From Parus major (lineage: Eukaryota; Chordata; Aves; Passeriformes; Paridae), in NCBI RefSeq assembly GCF_001522545.3, contig NC_031768.1, forward strand, positions 87,294,431-87,358,430: a DNA stretch of 64,000 nucleotides. Reading direction: 5' to 3'. This document shows positions 22,500 to 34,569 of this stretch, in pieces. The translations under genes were made by a program, and so were the position numbers. Numbering within the stretch: the stretch's first letter is position 1; each line of letters begins with the position of its first letter. Under the pieces are notes generated by a model. That model was not told the origin of the DNA and ran no database searches. It worked only from the letters and a program-made list of their open reading frames with translations.

Positions 22500-25400
22500 T
22501 TACTTTTTCAGCCAGCTGCAAGAGAAAAGTACTACATGAGTACCACCCCCCACTTTTCTTTTGCACAGAGAATGACTGCCTGACTCTGTAGCTGAGGATG
22601 CAAACAGTTACTTGAGCAAACACATGGCTGCAGTTTAGGTTTCAGTTACACTGAGCTGCTTACTTGGCAAAGAGAGCTAAAGAACAACTGTATCAGCACT
22701 TGTACTGCACAGATTTATCTAGATTTTGATGTATCTGTACAGGCTTTGTCCTCTCTTTATGGGGATTATTTTTTAACCTTGATAAAATGTAGGTGAAAAC
22801 AAGGTGAATTCTTGGACACATTTTATGCTCTTCACCACATATACATCCCAGCTGTGATGCAGTATTTGCCAATAAACATTCCCACTGAATTCTTGCTGAC
22901 AGTGAAAAAAAAATTAGGTGAAACTATCACAGCTTGCCAATGTCACTGATGAAAATGAAGCAGAAGTCTGGTTCTGCACCCAAACATTCATTGAACTTGT
23001 TCATGCAATCATTTATACTTCCCTTCGCGCTCCACTTCCAGTGACAGAATGGCTGTCAGTGTTTCCAACAGCTGCTTCTGATGCCTGATACCATATAAGC
23101 CTAAAGACATGGAAAAGGGCAGCTTCTCTGCTGAGAAATCCTTGCTCCCATGAAAAGGGTCACAGCACAACAGTGTATTCCACATCACTCAAGGCCTTTA
23201 GGAAAGGGTACAAATCAGAGTGTTCTGAGATTTTTTTTCTCCTCTTTTGTTACTCCTGGGAGGTTTATGGCAATTTTCACCAACTGCAGTCCAGCAATGC
23301 TCTAGCAGAGACGGATTTAAATTGAGGACATCATGGATTTTTAAAATTTGGGTTTCATCCTTTTGCTTGTTTGTGTGTCTTCCACCTCCACAACCTTGCT
23401 ATCCAGATCTCAGATTCCCTGTGGACCCTGCCAAAGGACTTTGGAGCTCCTGCTTGGGTTGGGATAACATCTCTCAGCATTAAGATAATTTGAGTGAAAC
23501 CACTCTGCTCAAAAGTTTCCCAGCACAGTGCTACCATGGGTTTGGGATTTAGCATAGCTCATAACTCTTAAGCAGGATTTAACATGAGTAAGAGCTGAAA
23601 ATGCTGGAAAGCAGCTGTACTGTTTCACCAAAAAGGCTCAAGTTCAATTTCTCCCCACCCAATCATCCAGCTCCTCTCTCTTGAAAACAGTCTTTTCCCA
23701 TTCTGGATGCCCTCATTGCCACTTACTGTTGACACTGACATGTCTTGTTTTCCAGCAAGTATTGTCTTGCTTGTGCCATCCTTTTTGCCCGTTGCTGCCA
23801 GGAGAGAAGGGACAAAGAACAATTGGATATTTTTATGTTGCACATTCCTCTAAAGTGGTACTAAAGTGCTGTCTGACATCTGCAGACTGCCCATCTCAAA
23901 AACTTGCTTTGAGTCTAAGGATTGACCCTTTGCCTGTTCTGCCCTGCTCCCAGACAGGAAATCTGACTCCTCCTGTGGTTTGGAGAGCCAGTAATCTCTG
24001 CACCTTTCACAGGGACCGTGGCACTCACCCTTCTCCTCTGCCAGCTTATACCACTGATGATGCACAGGCACCCAAGGACCAACGCCAATAAGCTGCCTCC
24101 AACGCTTGTTCCAATTATCACATAGTTAATCCAGACAGGAGCTTCCTCTGTGGGAGGATAAAAGTATTTAGACACAGAAACAAATAGAATTTTATAGCTT
24201 TAGGGCTGGAGCAGGGACATGATGCTAATTTCCATACCCACGTGGTAATGAAAGCTGATCTTTATGTTGCTGTCTTCTATGAGGTGACAGCTCCACAGCC
24301 CTGCAGCACTGATGTTCACCTCCAACTTCACTTCATGCTGCTTTGAGTTCTTTCTGTCCATCTCAGTCCCATTCACATGCTCCCAGCGCAAGTAGGCGTT
24401 GGGTGGGAGTGGACCAGAGACCTGGCAGGTCAGGGTCATATTGGCTCCTCTGGAAAGCGGCCCAACAGGGTTAGCTGAGACTGTGAAGGCAAGAAAAGGA
24501 CGTGTGAGTGAGGGGATGGAAAGATGGATCCATCCATGCTCTCGTGGCTTGCAGCTTTCTGCAGGTCTTCTTCACAACCCACTTCTCTTCCTCTCACCTC
24601 TCATCACCACCAGCTCTATCTCACTCTGTACATGTCTTCCTTGGTACTCCAGCTGGCACTGGTACTGGCCAGAATGGTTGAAATGGACTTTGGGGAGCTT
24701 CACTTCTATGGTACTTTCAGGTTTTCTTTCAGGTATCTCAAACAGAAAGTTGCTGCTTTTTTTGGTCTCATGCAGCTGTCCTTGTGCTGTGACGTTGAAA
24801 TCAAGCAGCTCATGAGTGCTTGCACTTTCTTGTTGTTTCCAGTTCAGCTGGCCTGTGAAACCTTCTTTCCATTTTATTATCTGGGAGTTCAGACGCCATG
24901 AGAAGATGACAGTGCTATCAACAGTTGCATACTTTCTTTCCAAATCTGGATTCTGAAAACCTGAATTTAGAAGAGACAAGGAATACAGAGGCAGGAAAAG
25001 CCATGGTTACGCTTCCCATGTCTACCCTTGATCCAGAGTGAGACACGCTGCACTCAGTTTAAAAAGGACTTGGAGAAAAGCCACAACATCCTCCAGGAAG
25101 GTTAAACACTATCTGAGAATAAGGCAGCAGAAAGATCCAAAGCTCCCAAGCACAGCAGAGCTGAGAACAGACCCCAAGGATCTTCTCTTCACCAAGCCTG
25201 GAGAGGAAAATGAGTGCAAGAGTGGAACAGAGCTCAGAAAGCTGCATTGTTGGAAGCCCTGGGAAATCAACCCTGGAGCACCAGTGCTTGGGATGTGGAG
25301 ATTAAAAGTTAAACTCATGAGCTGAAGGGAATACTGGCTCCCAAGCAGTTCCATTTGAGTTTCATTTTTGTTGTGACATACCTAATACCTTCACAGCAAA

Positions 25401-27898
25401 GGAGATGTTCTGATTAATCAGTGGAGAGTCTGAATGGACCTGACACACCCAGGTCCCGCTGTCCATAGCCTCCAGTTTCTTTAAGTTCACTATGTATTTT
25501 TGACGGCTCTTGTTTTGTAATTCTGGTGTTACTCTGTTGTTGTTACTGTCAAACAATGTGATGCTGAGATCGGGTAGAGGACTGGATGAATTTTGCATTA
25601 AAATCAGCTCAGGGACTTCATTTTGCAGAAAATGCCCATCTGAAGAGATTGTCACTGTAAAAAGAAAAAAAGCACAGCCAGTAAGTCAGTTTCTCTTCCT
25701 GTGAGAGAGAGAGAGACAAGTGTTAGAGCAAAGAGAACATGGAGACATCGTGTCCTGGAGATGATGGAGGAGAAATGAACTCTGCCCAGGACAGAAGGAT
25801 GTAGCTGGATAAGGAATCCCAGCAGAAATGTCTCCCCAAGCTCTATGCTCCCCTCACCTCCTGGTGACTAAAAGCCCTGCTCTCACTCACATTTAAGGAT
25901 ATGCAGCGAGGTGCGGACTTTTTGAGGTCCATATTCACAGGTGTAGATGCCAGCATCAGAGAGCTTCAAATTCCACACCTGCAGCTGTTTATATTGCATC
26001 TTGATGTCAGCTCGACCAGTAATGAAAGTTGATTCTTTGGACAAAATAGGCTTGGTTAGGAGGGAAGAGGTTTCTCAGACGCATAAAGGGAGAGGGGATA
26101 ATGAATTGGAAGCCTTACTTTTCCAATATTTGTTACTCTTTTCCATACGCCATAGAAGAGTATCGTGGTACACCCAGCTGATGACTGTGTCCCGAGGTAA
26201 TTTTGAGTCAGGAAGTATGCCTGTGCAGTTCAGGGTCACCTCCCCTCCTGCAAGCCCAGTCTGGAATTCATTTTGGTGAGCCATACTGGAGATCAGACCT
26301 GAAAGTCAATACCCACCAAAAAAGTCGTAAGTTTACTTGCTGAAAGGTGGCTCAGTAAACACTTCCCAGCCCTCCAAAAAGATGTTGATATTTCTTCTCC
26401 CTTTCCCAGACACTGAAATTATCCTCAATTTCTGAATTTGTCATTCATTTATATAACCAATCAATCAATCAATCAATCAATCTCTTTCATTACCTGGTTA
26501 TTGGTTATTGTCTTTCAGACACATTTGGAGAAAAGTAAAAAAAGCCAGTTTTTTTCATGGACTGATCATCATTCATAATTTTGAAATGCCAACAATTTTA
26601 CTGAAACAACCTTTTTCCACTGGATAAGACTTAGTTATTCTACTGGTAGCAAATGAAGGACAGCACATGTCATCTCTCTTTCACTCCCTAGTGAACACTT
26701 GATGCAGCACTGACAAATTTGCTTACACCTTCTTCCAGTTTTTGCATGGATGAAAACTGAAAACATGGAAAAATGAAGAAATAAAGTAAAAAAGAAAGAA
26801 AAAGGCTGACCTAATGTCAGGTTCATGTTCTTGGGAGGAGGGCTATGTGACAGTAAAATAAATAGGATGTATAAAGTTGAAGAAACATTAGCAGTGGTTT
26901 CTTCAGAGAATCATTTCCTTTCCTTCACTGTAAAGAAGGTTTCTGCAGGAGACCTTAGGAAGGAGATGGAGTTGCCAGAGGTAAGATTGGGAATACCAGG
27001 GTTGTGGTCTCCTGCCTTACTGCTGGTAAACTCTCAGAGATGCCTAACCTGCAAATCCTCCAGGTGACCTGAGTAGTGAAGAGCTGTAGAAGTGTAAAAT
27101 GAAAAGTTTATATGACTATAATGTAGGGTTTGCCAGAATTTATATCCAAGAGGTACCCTGCAACAGTACCAATACAGATTTTCAATAATTGCACATTGGT
27201 CTACAGAAGTTTATGATTTTGTCTTAAACTGTGAAATTATAAATGTTGTTAATAAAAGCTGGTATCTTTTGCTTTTCATTTGGTTCTAGGGTGCACAAGA
27301 GATTTCCAATCTTTCCTCTGTGACCAGAGGAATCAAAGCTGAATATCTGAGAAACGCAGGCTTGGCTTTATTCACTCTCTCTCCTTTCTTGGAAAATGAG
27401 CATTAAAAAGTCCACTAAAGCCTGTAACATTAGAGGTCAAGCTAAGCAAGCCAGTACCATCCCATCTGCAAGGGCAAATCTGTGATGAGATTTTGAAGAT
27501 CACATCATAGATATGATTACACTTCACAGGTACATTTTTGCCAGGACAGCTAGAGGCAGTGTGGGGGGCAGTATTTTCCACTCTTCTTGGTGTGTATCCT
27601 GGTTCTCACAGGACCCCCACTCCTGCATCTCTCTGGGGCAGCTCCCCGAAACTGCGATGCATCCTGGTTTTGTCTGGCAGGCTCATCAGGCAGGCTGGGA
27701 ACAACCTGCATCCCAAAGCCAAGCTGTGTGAGGAATCTTACACGACACATCAGAAAGAGCCTAGAAATACACTGAGCACTGTGAGGCTTGTGAAAAGGCT
27801 GTGAGAACCATGAGGGTTTTCTGAGCCCAGGACTCACCCAGATGCAGAAGCAAGAAGGCAGCAGGCGTGCAGCTCACGGCTGTGCCGCACGACTCCAT
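22500..27898 (-). CDS. CD4: T-cell coreceptor CD4
   Basis: Type I membrane coreceptor that binds MHC class II and recruits LCK. Exons on minus: 27838-27898 (signal peptide, starts MESCGTAV), 26119-26298 and 25891-26034 (D1), 25382-25654 (D2), 24598-24960 (D3), 24238-24480 (D4), 24029-24147 (transmembrane), 23727-23794 and 22500-22515 (tail). Ig exons join in phase 1, and the whole reads 488 aa; from memory chicken CD4 is close to this length. D1 has the pair LNC...YTC and keeps STFITG, matching the mammalian GSFLTKG loop with Phe43. D3 ends VVMR as in mammals. D4 has LTC...WSC and SNIKI. The tail has a dileucine and the TCQC zinc-clasp cysteines for LCK. D2 and D3 each hold one unpaired Ig-position cysteine. 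The last 16-base exon is inferred from a strong acceptor and the HWLKK end (human HRFQK). Confidence 0.95.
26457..26482. repeat. (TCAA)n microsatellite in CD4 intron 1
   Basis: About six tandem TCAA units, perfect, between CD4 exons 1 and 2. Confidence 0.85.
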
Positions 27899-28359
27899 CG
27901 CTCTGGGAACACTCCTCCCGTCCGTGGAGAGCAGGGCTGGAAGGGCTGTCACTGCCAAGGGATCTTATCCTGGAAGACCCAAATGCCCTGTTAATAATGT
28001 TTGATTTTCAGACCTCGATGGATGGGACTTGTGTTTCCAGTCAGCTCCCACCATCCTTCAGCACAGCAAAATGGAAGCTTATCGGGAAAGTCACCAGAGC
28101 CCTTTGTTTCAGCAAAGAATCCATCCGCAGCGTGCCCTGGAGTTTGGTAATAAACATTTCATTTTACTCATCCCTAGGTTTCTGGCATTCATCAGGCAGC
28201 AGCTGTTTATACTGCCAAGAGTTCTGTGCTTTTTTACTTCTCTATGGTGGGTTATCATCACTCTTGCAGAGATTAAAGCTAAACACATACAGGGCTGCAT
28301 TAGCAAGAGCACAGCCAGCTCTGCTGGAAGTGGAGTGAAGTAATTATTTCTTTCTATTT

Positions 28360-28905
28360 GGCACACCTGAGGTCTCATCTAGGATACAGGGTACAGTTTT
28401 GGGCCCCCAGTACAAGAAGAATGCCAACAAACTGTACAGAGTTCAGTGGAGGGCTAGTGAAATGGTGAGGAAGTTGGAGCACCTGACATTCAGGGAGAGG
28501 CAGAAAACTGGGCTTGATAGGGAGAAAGGAGCCAAAGTGTGATCTAATTTCAGTTTCCCATTATCTAATGGATATTACCTAGAGGTATAAGCCACATTCT
28601 TCTCAGATGTGCACAGGGGAGGAACAGGAGGCAGCAGCCATATGTTGAGCAGGGAAATGTTGACTAGATATAAGGAAAACTTTCTTCCCACTGAAGGTGG
28701 TTCAGCAATGGAATAGATGCCAAGAGATGCCAGGCAATCTCCATCATTGGAGATGCTCAGAAGTTGCCTTGTCAAGCCCTGAGCAGCACATTGTAGTTCT
28801 AGAGCCAACTCAGCTCTGAGTAGAAGAATTAACTGGAGACCTCCCAATGTCCCTTGCCATCTAAATATTTCTGTGTAATTTTGTGATTCTATGATAAAAA
28901 CAATC
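28360..28905 (+). repeat. Old CR1 LINE copy upstream of CD4
   Basis: Diverged sense CR1 3' region. It shows 'tacagttttgggcccccagt', 'atataaggaaaactttcttc' and a 'ttgtgattctatga' end, the expected order for the family. It lies about 0.5 kb upstream of the CD4 start codon, in opposite orientation to CD4. Confidence 0.75.
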
Positions 28906-31900
28906 TTTAGGCTGTTATTAATATTTTTCTTCAGATTTGGAATTTTTTTGTTGTTTTTTTCTTTAACTTCTTACCCTAAAAATCTCAAAAACCAGCAAGT
29001 CTGATGTTGGAAAGACCTGATTATTCAATGAAAAGTATGGGGAGAAGGGAGGAATGAGGTCCAAAAGAAGAAGTTGCATTAATGGTAGCAAAACCTAAAG
29101 TGGGAACTGGAAGCTGATGATCATGTTAAGGTGAATTATCAAATTAGATGCAGTTTCTGACTGTAGCAAATACCATTTGATGGTAACAGCTGCATCTGGG
29201 TGGGCTGACAAGGTGAAGGGGACACTACTGAGCTCTCCATCCTTACACCAAGGCATATATCACAGAAGGGAAGCCAAGCAGCTGAGATGCTCTGGGGAGT
29301 GAGCAAGCCGGTGAGGTGTCCTCTCTTCTCTGAAAGCAGGCAGTCCCCATGTCAGGCATGTGACAGACTGAAGGCTGGAGTCTTAATGGGATTAAACTCA
29401 AAAGAAATGCATGAATAATTTTCTACAATATTCATATGTATGATGTTCAATTTTAAGTGTAATATATTCTATTAGAGGATAATTTAATACCAAAATTAAT
29501 TTAATGATCAGAGCATGTGAAGCTATCAAAGAGTAGATGAAAACATCAGCACTACATTTAGATGGAGATCAGGTCAGCACAACATCTGACATCCAGACCA
29601 ATGTACTCAAATGCACAGATGAAAAGTATGTGTGCAAGAGCAAGACAGCAGCCATATGCACCATCAGAAGAAAAACAGGTGGCAAAGACACAGTCAGAGG
29701 AGACTTGTGGCTTGCCTCGTGCAAAACAAAAAACTCACCCCAGGCCAGGAAATAGTTGCATGAGCTGCTTTCTGCGAAAACTGTAAAACAAAGGAGCAAG
29801 TGCAAATGATTGGAGATCACTCCTAACAAGATGCAGAGGCAGTGATGAAGCAGTTTGGTGGGTTAAGCTACAGAATAAAGAAAGGGGCACTAACAAGGCA
29901 TCTGTATGCATCTCACTCTGAAGGAACATCGATAACTGAGAACTGGCACAGGGCCCTGAGTAAGATCCATTCCTGAGGTGACAGGAGAAACCTCATCCCT
30001 GCTGTGAAATCTCGCATCACCTGCTCCTGTGGGATGAAAAAGTCAGCCCCCACTCTAAAGTAATATCTGTGAATTAACAGTTCAGTGATGGGTTTCAAAT
30101 TTTTTAAGTCATTAAACTTTATATAAAACCTGAAGGTAATGGAACAAGTAAAAATTAATGAAATCGCTGAGTCACACCTCATAATTTTGTTTTGACTGGG
30201 AATCTCTATTCTCCTGTCATATGGCTTCAGTTTGTTCTTTGCCTTCTTGCTTCCTGGTTATTGAGCAAAACCACACAACCAGAGCACTGTGGGACTGGTG
30301 AACTGCTGACCTTGTGGCTCTTGGTAGATGCAGATTGATGCATCTTTGTTCTTCTGTTTCTTCTCTTGGTTTCACAACTTGTGCATTCCCACTTTGTTCA
30401 CACTAATCTTTGTATTTCTGTGGCAGATCTCCACAGTGTGATGTTACCACCTACAAGTTACAAATCAGTGGGGAAAATGGGTTGCCTTCAGCTAGGCTTT
30501 CTTTTACACATTTTCCCTCTCTCCCTGTTTATTTCTACTTCTCATGCATGCCACTTCCTATTCCCCCCCTGCCTTTCTATCTCCTTCTGCATCCCCCTCC
30601 AGGCCAGATCCCAGGCGATGCTGCTCCGGAGTTTACAGATTTCAGTGAGCAGGGCTCCACCGCCGTGTTAACCAAGCAAGCTGCTCTCATTAGCCAATGC
30701 TTGTAGCAGACCCACAGCCTCCTTACAGGCAGCCCAGCTGTATCTTACAGTGCTACTCATAAATTAAGCGGTGTCACAGAATGTCCCCAGGCACTGGAAC
30801 ATACTCATCAGTCCTGTTAAATTGCTAGTACATTTCCTGACACATTTTTGGCCGGGGACAGCTCTCAGCTCTCCCGAGCAACTCTTGGGATGCATTTAGG
30901 TGTTAGCATGGGCCAGGGACCTCTCCCATTAGGTGGCTGGCATATGGCCAGTTCATTTTGGAGGTTAAGTGAGTTTAATAGCCCAGACCATCTCATGCCA
31001 GCTGGCCTCTGTGCTAGAAACAGTCCAGGCATACTTGATTTATTAGCACGTCTAGCAACGGAGGAGCAGGGCTCCCTCCCAAGTGAACATTGATTTCCTT
31101 TTCATTTTAACTTCCCCCTCTTATTAAACTGGTTTAATTTCCTTCTTGACTTATTTTAATGATCCCTGCCTCTCTGAGGGAGAGGAAAAGGAGAGCTGAG
31201 GCAGTGAGTGGGCTTGCTCCAGAGAATGATGCCTGCAGGACCAAGTCATGCCTGGAGAACATCTGCTTGAGAGCAGGGCTAGCAGCCCCTCTGTCCCTCC
31301 AGCACCAACCCCCAGTGGGTGATAGCTACAGAGACCTCTCCACAGGCTGCCACTGGCATGACACAAGAGGAAACTTAAATTAAAAAAAAACCCAACAAAT
31401 AAAAACTCGGCAACCGCTCCTAATGCAGAGCAGGCCATCTCCTTTTCTCGGTGTGTTCCTGCACCTCTTTCTTGCAGTGTGGTTTTGTTTTCTCCTCTCG
31501 CTCGTGTTTGTGGCTGCGCTTTTGATCTGGCAGCAGCTCGTTCTGTCAGGGTGGGGGGGCCCCCAGCCCTCCCTCCCCACCAGGGCTCCACACCTCATCT
31601 TCCGCTGCGGCATTTCCCCTTGCGGTGCCTGCCAGGCCAGGGCTCGGGGGTGCAGCTGCGTCTTGCCCTCTTTGAGAGTTAGGCTAGGCTGTGGGGCTCT
31701 GGGCTAAAGGGGTTCAGCTCTCTTCTCCTCAGTTTAAAAATCTGAAACAATGCTGACTTGGCTCTCTTACCAAATAGTGGTTTCTCTGAATTTACTTCTT
31801 AGCGTTAAAGCAAAAGTCAGGTGAGCAGCAGGCAGGGTGAGAGATCATGTGCAATGAAAATAGCCAGCACAGAGCAAAGTTTTGACAGCAGTGAAGGTCA

Positions 31901-32499
31901 TTTTATGGTCCCTGCTGCCCCCTTGGGCTGTTTGACCCTGCCTCCATTTCCTCCTGAGCATCTCTGCTCATCTGAGAGCAGATGCCACCCTCCCGTTGGA
32001 GCTCCTGGGAGAGGGAAGTGCTGGAGCAGGATCCGTGGGGTGACACAGATGAAAGCAGCCGATCCTCCCCGGGAGAGGTGCCACCATCAGCACAAGGCAG
32101 GGTGGTGGTGTCACTGTCAGCACCAGCTCCCCTCAGCCATGAGTTACCCCATGCCCAGTCACACACCTGGAACCACGTGGAGGCCACAGGAATGTTTGTG
32201 GCCACAGAAACATTCTTGTCTCCACAGCCCAGGCTGCTCCCTTCTGGCCTAAGGGGAAGCCAAGAGCTGCCTTTCTAAAACCACCAGAGGCTGTGACTAA
32301 TCAAGGCACTGTGACACACTCTGAAATCAGCTCCTTCATCAACCTTCCAAGCTCTGAATGTGCTTGGGATGACATTTGGGTATCATTCCTCCTTAATTTT
32401 GCTCTGGTGGGTACAGGGTCCCCACACGAGGCTGTGGCAGTGGGCACGGCCCCTGGGTGCTCAAGACCCACTGGTGGGGATGAGAGGGATGCTCGTTTT

Positions 32500-32930
32500 G
32501 GATGAGCCGAGCTGTGCTGCAGGCAGCTTTGGCAGACATGTTTGTGAGACGCTGGGGAGGACAAGGGAAAAGTCAGGGAGACCTTGTCACAGCCTTTCAG
32601 TACTTAAAGGGATCTTATAAAAAAAATGAAGAGAGACTTTGTACATGGTCAGATAGTGGTAGGAGAAGGAGGAATGGTTTTAAACTAAAAAAGGGTGGGT
32701 TTAGATAAAATATTAGGAAGAAATCTTTTACTCAGAGACTGCTGAGGCACTGGAACAGGTTGCCCAGAGAAGCTTTGGCTGCTCCATCCCTGGAAGGGTT
32801 CAAGGCAAGGTTGGATGGGGCTTTGAGTGACGTGGTCCAGTGGAAGGTGTCCCTGCCTGTGGCAGGGGTGTTGGAATGATATATTTTCTAAATGTCCCTT
32901 CCAACCCAAACCATTCTGAGATCCTATAAT
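32500..32930 (+). repeat. CR1 LINE 3' end
   Basis: Well preserved sense CR1 tail: 'agtacttaaagggatcttat', 'ggttttaaactaaaaa', 'ggaacaggttgcccagagaa', 'aatgtcccttccaacccaaa' and a 'ccattctgagatcctataat' end. Confidence 0.9.
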
Positions 32931-33595
32931 TCTAACCTGGACCAGGGAGTGTTGAGTTTATAGTGGAGAATACTGGGTTGTAACCCAAACTCAGCCTTCA
33001 TGCAACGTGTGGAGGAATATCTGAGGTGGCTGACAGAGGCTGAGTAGGATACACCACCTGAAAGTTGAAAATTTCAACCAGAAATGAAACTCTGGCTTTC
33101 CACAGCGTAGCAGCCCATGGAAGGGGAAACCAAATCTCTTTTCTGTTGCCCTAAAATTGCAAGGATCCCTCTTTTTCCAAGAAATCCTGCTCACTCAGCC
33201 CTGAGCTAATGGATCAGGCTGCATTGGCAGCTAGTGTCAGGCAGTGAGCCAGTCAGCCTGGATTAGCAGAACAGACCCCTCCGGTCTCAGCACGTACAGA
33301 TGTAAGTAGACATCCTTACTTAGCTAGAGACTGGCATCTTCTCATTTTTGCAGGCTTTTTTTAGAATAATGTTCCCCTTCCTGCAGGGCATGTGGAGAAG
33401 GTGATAGCAAGTGGCAGCTGGTAGAGGGCTGCTCCCCAATGCATTTGCAGTCCTTGGGGTTATGCAGTCACCAGTGACAGGCCGTCATCTAGGACATATT
33501 TCCCTACATATGGGTTTAAAAGATCCATGAGATCCCCAGGCTCTGAGGCAAGTTGAGCTTTTCATAACTCCCTTTTTGTCTGCCCCTTTCAGAGA

Positions 33596-33820
33596 AAAAT
33601 CCAGGGTTACAAACAGTTTTTAGTTAAAATTAAAAGGCCTCGGAGAATTGCACAGCCAGAAGTATTATCAAGTCAAAGGTTTAAGATGGTTTTACAACAG
33701 ACCTTTAAAAATCCAGGGAGACAAACAGTTTTTAGCTAAAATTAAAAGGCCTCAGAGAATTGCACAGCCAGAAGTATTATCAAGTCAAAGGTTTAAGATG
33801 GTTTTACAACAGACCTTTAA
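33596..33820. repeat. 112-bp tandem duplication
   Basis: Two adjacent copies with a period of 112 bases: 'ccaggg' starts at 33601 and again at 33713, and both copies end in 'acctttaa'. I count about four differences in about 108 compared bases (roughly 96% identity), so the duplication is fairly recent. No coding role is visible. Confidence 0.9.
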
Positions 33821-34569
33821 GCAGGGCAAAACCAATCCATCTGTACCGAAACAGCAACTTGAGTGGAGTAAGAAAGTTCATAGCATTAAAAAACCCAAAA
33901 ACATGTTGGCCTCTTAGCAAAAGAAAGAGTTTCCTTACCTCTTCTGTCTCAGCCTCTGTGTTTCTGTCTCCTTGTGTTTGTCACCTGCCGTAATTGATCT
34001 CACCCAACTACAGCTGGAACAAAAGAGGAACGAAGTTGATGTTCAGCAAGCAGATGTTTGGTTGGCCTTGATGTCTCCTCCTCTCCAGCCGGAGCGACAG
34101 CAAGGTCTTGCTGCCAGTCCAGGTTCTGCTGACATCCACTGACTTCTCTAGGCAGATGGTGATTTTCCAAAGGCACGTGATTTTGACTCTGGGGTGTGAA
34201 CAGAAATGGACCTGAGCGGAAGGCGATGTAGGGCAGCGGTGGGGAGAATGAGTGTACAAAGCAGAGAGAGCCTATTGGCCATAGGGCAGCTGATGGAGGC
34301 CGTGACGGGGCTGAAACTTAGCCATGAATGGTTGGGAGCTGGTTCTGCTCCACTGAGGAGGAAAGCTCTCGAACTAACCGGTTAGCTGAGCAGATCCAGA
34401 CCCAGCCCACACCTCCTGTGCTCTGTAAGAGTGATCTGAGCTCCATTTCCCAGCCTGTCCCCTGCACCGCCGCTGAGAGGAGGCACCTCTGAGGAGCTGA
34501 CCCCAGCCCCACCTGTCTGTGGAGTATGTCTGAGATTTAGGGTGAGATGAGAGAATATTTTCATGATAG

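Noticed and set aside
23580..23620. CD4 last exon starting near 23610 (ending in a short Ser-rich tail)
   Set aside because: It also fits the phase, but the acceptor at 22516 has a better pyrimidine tract and its HWLKK end aligns with mammalian HRFQK.
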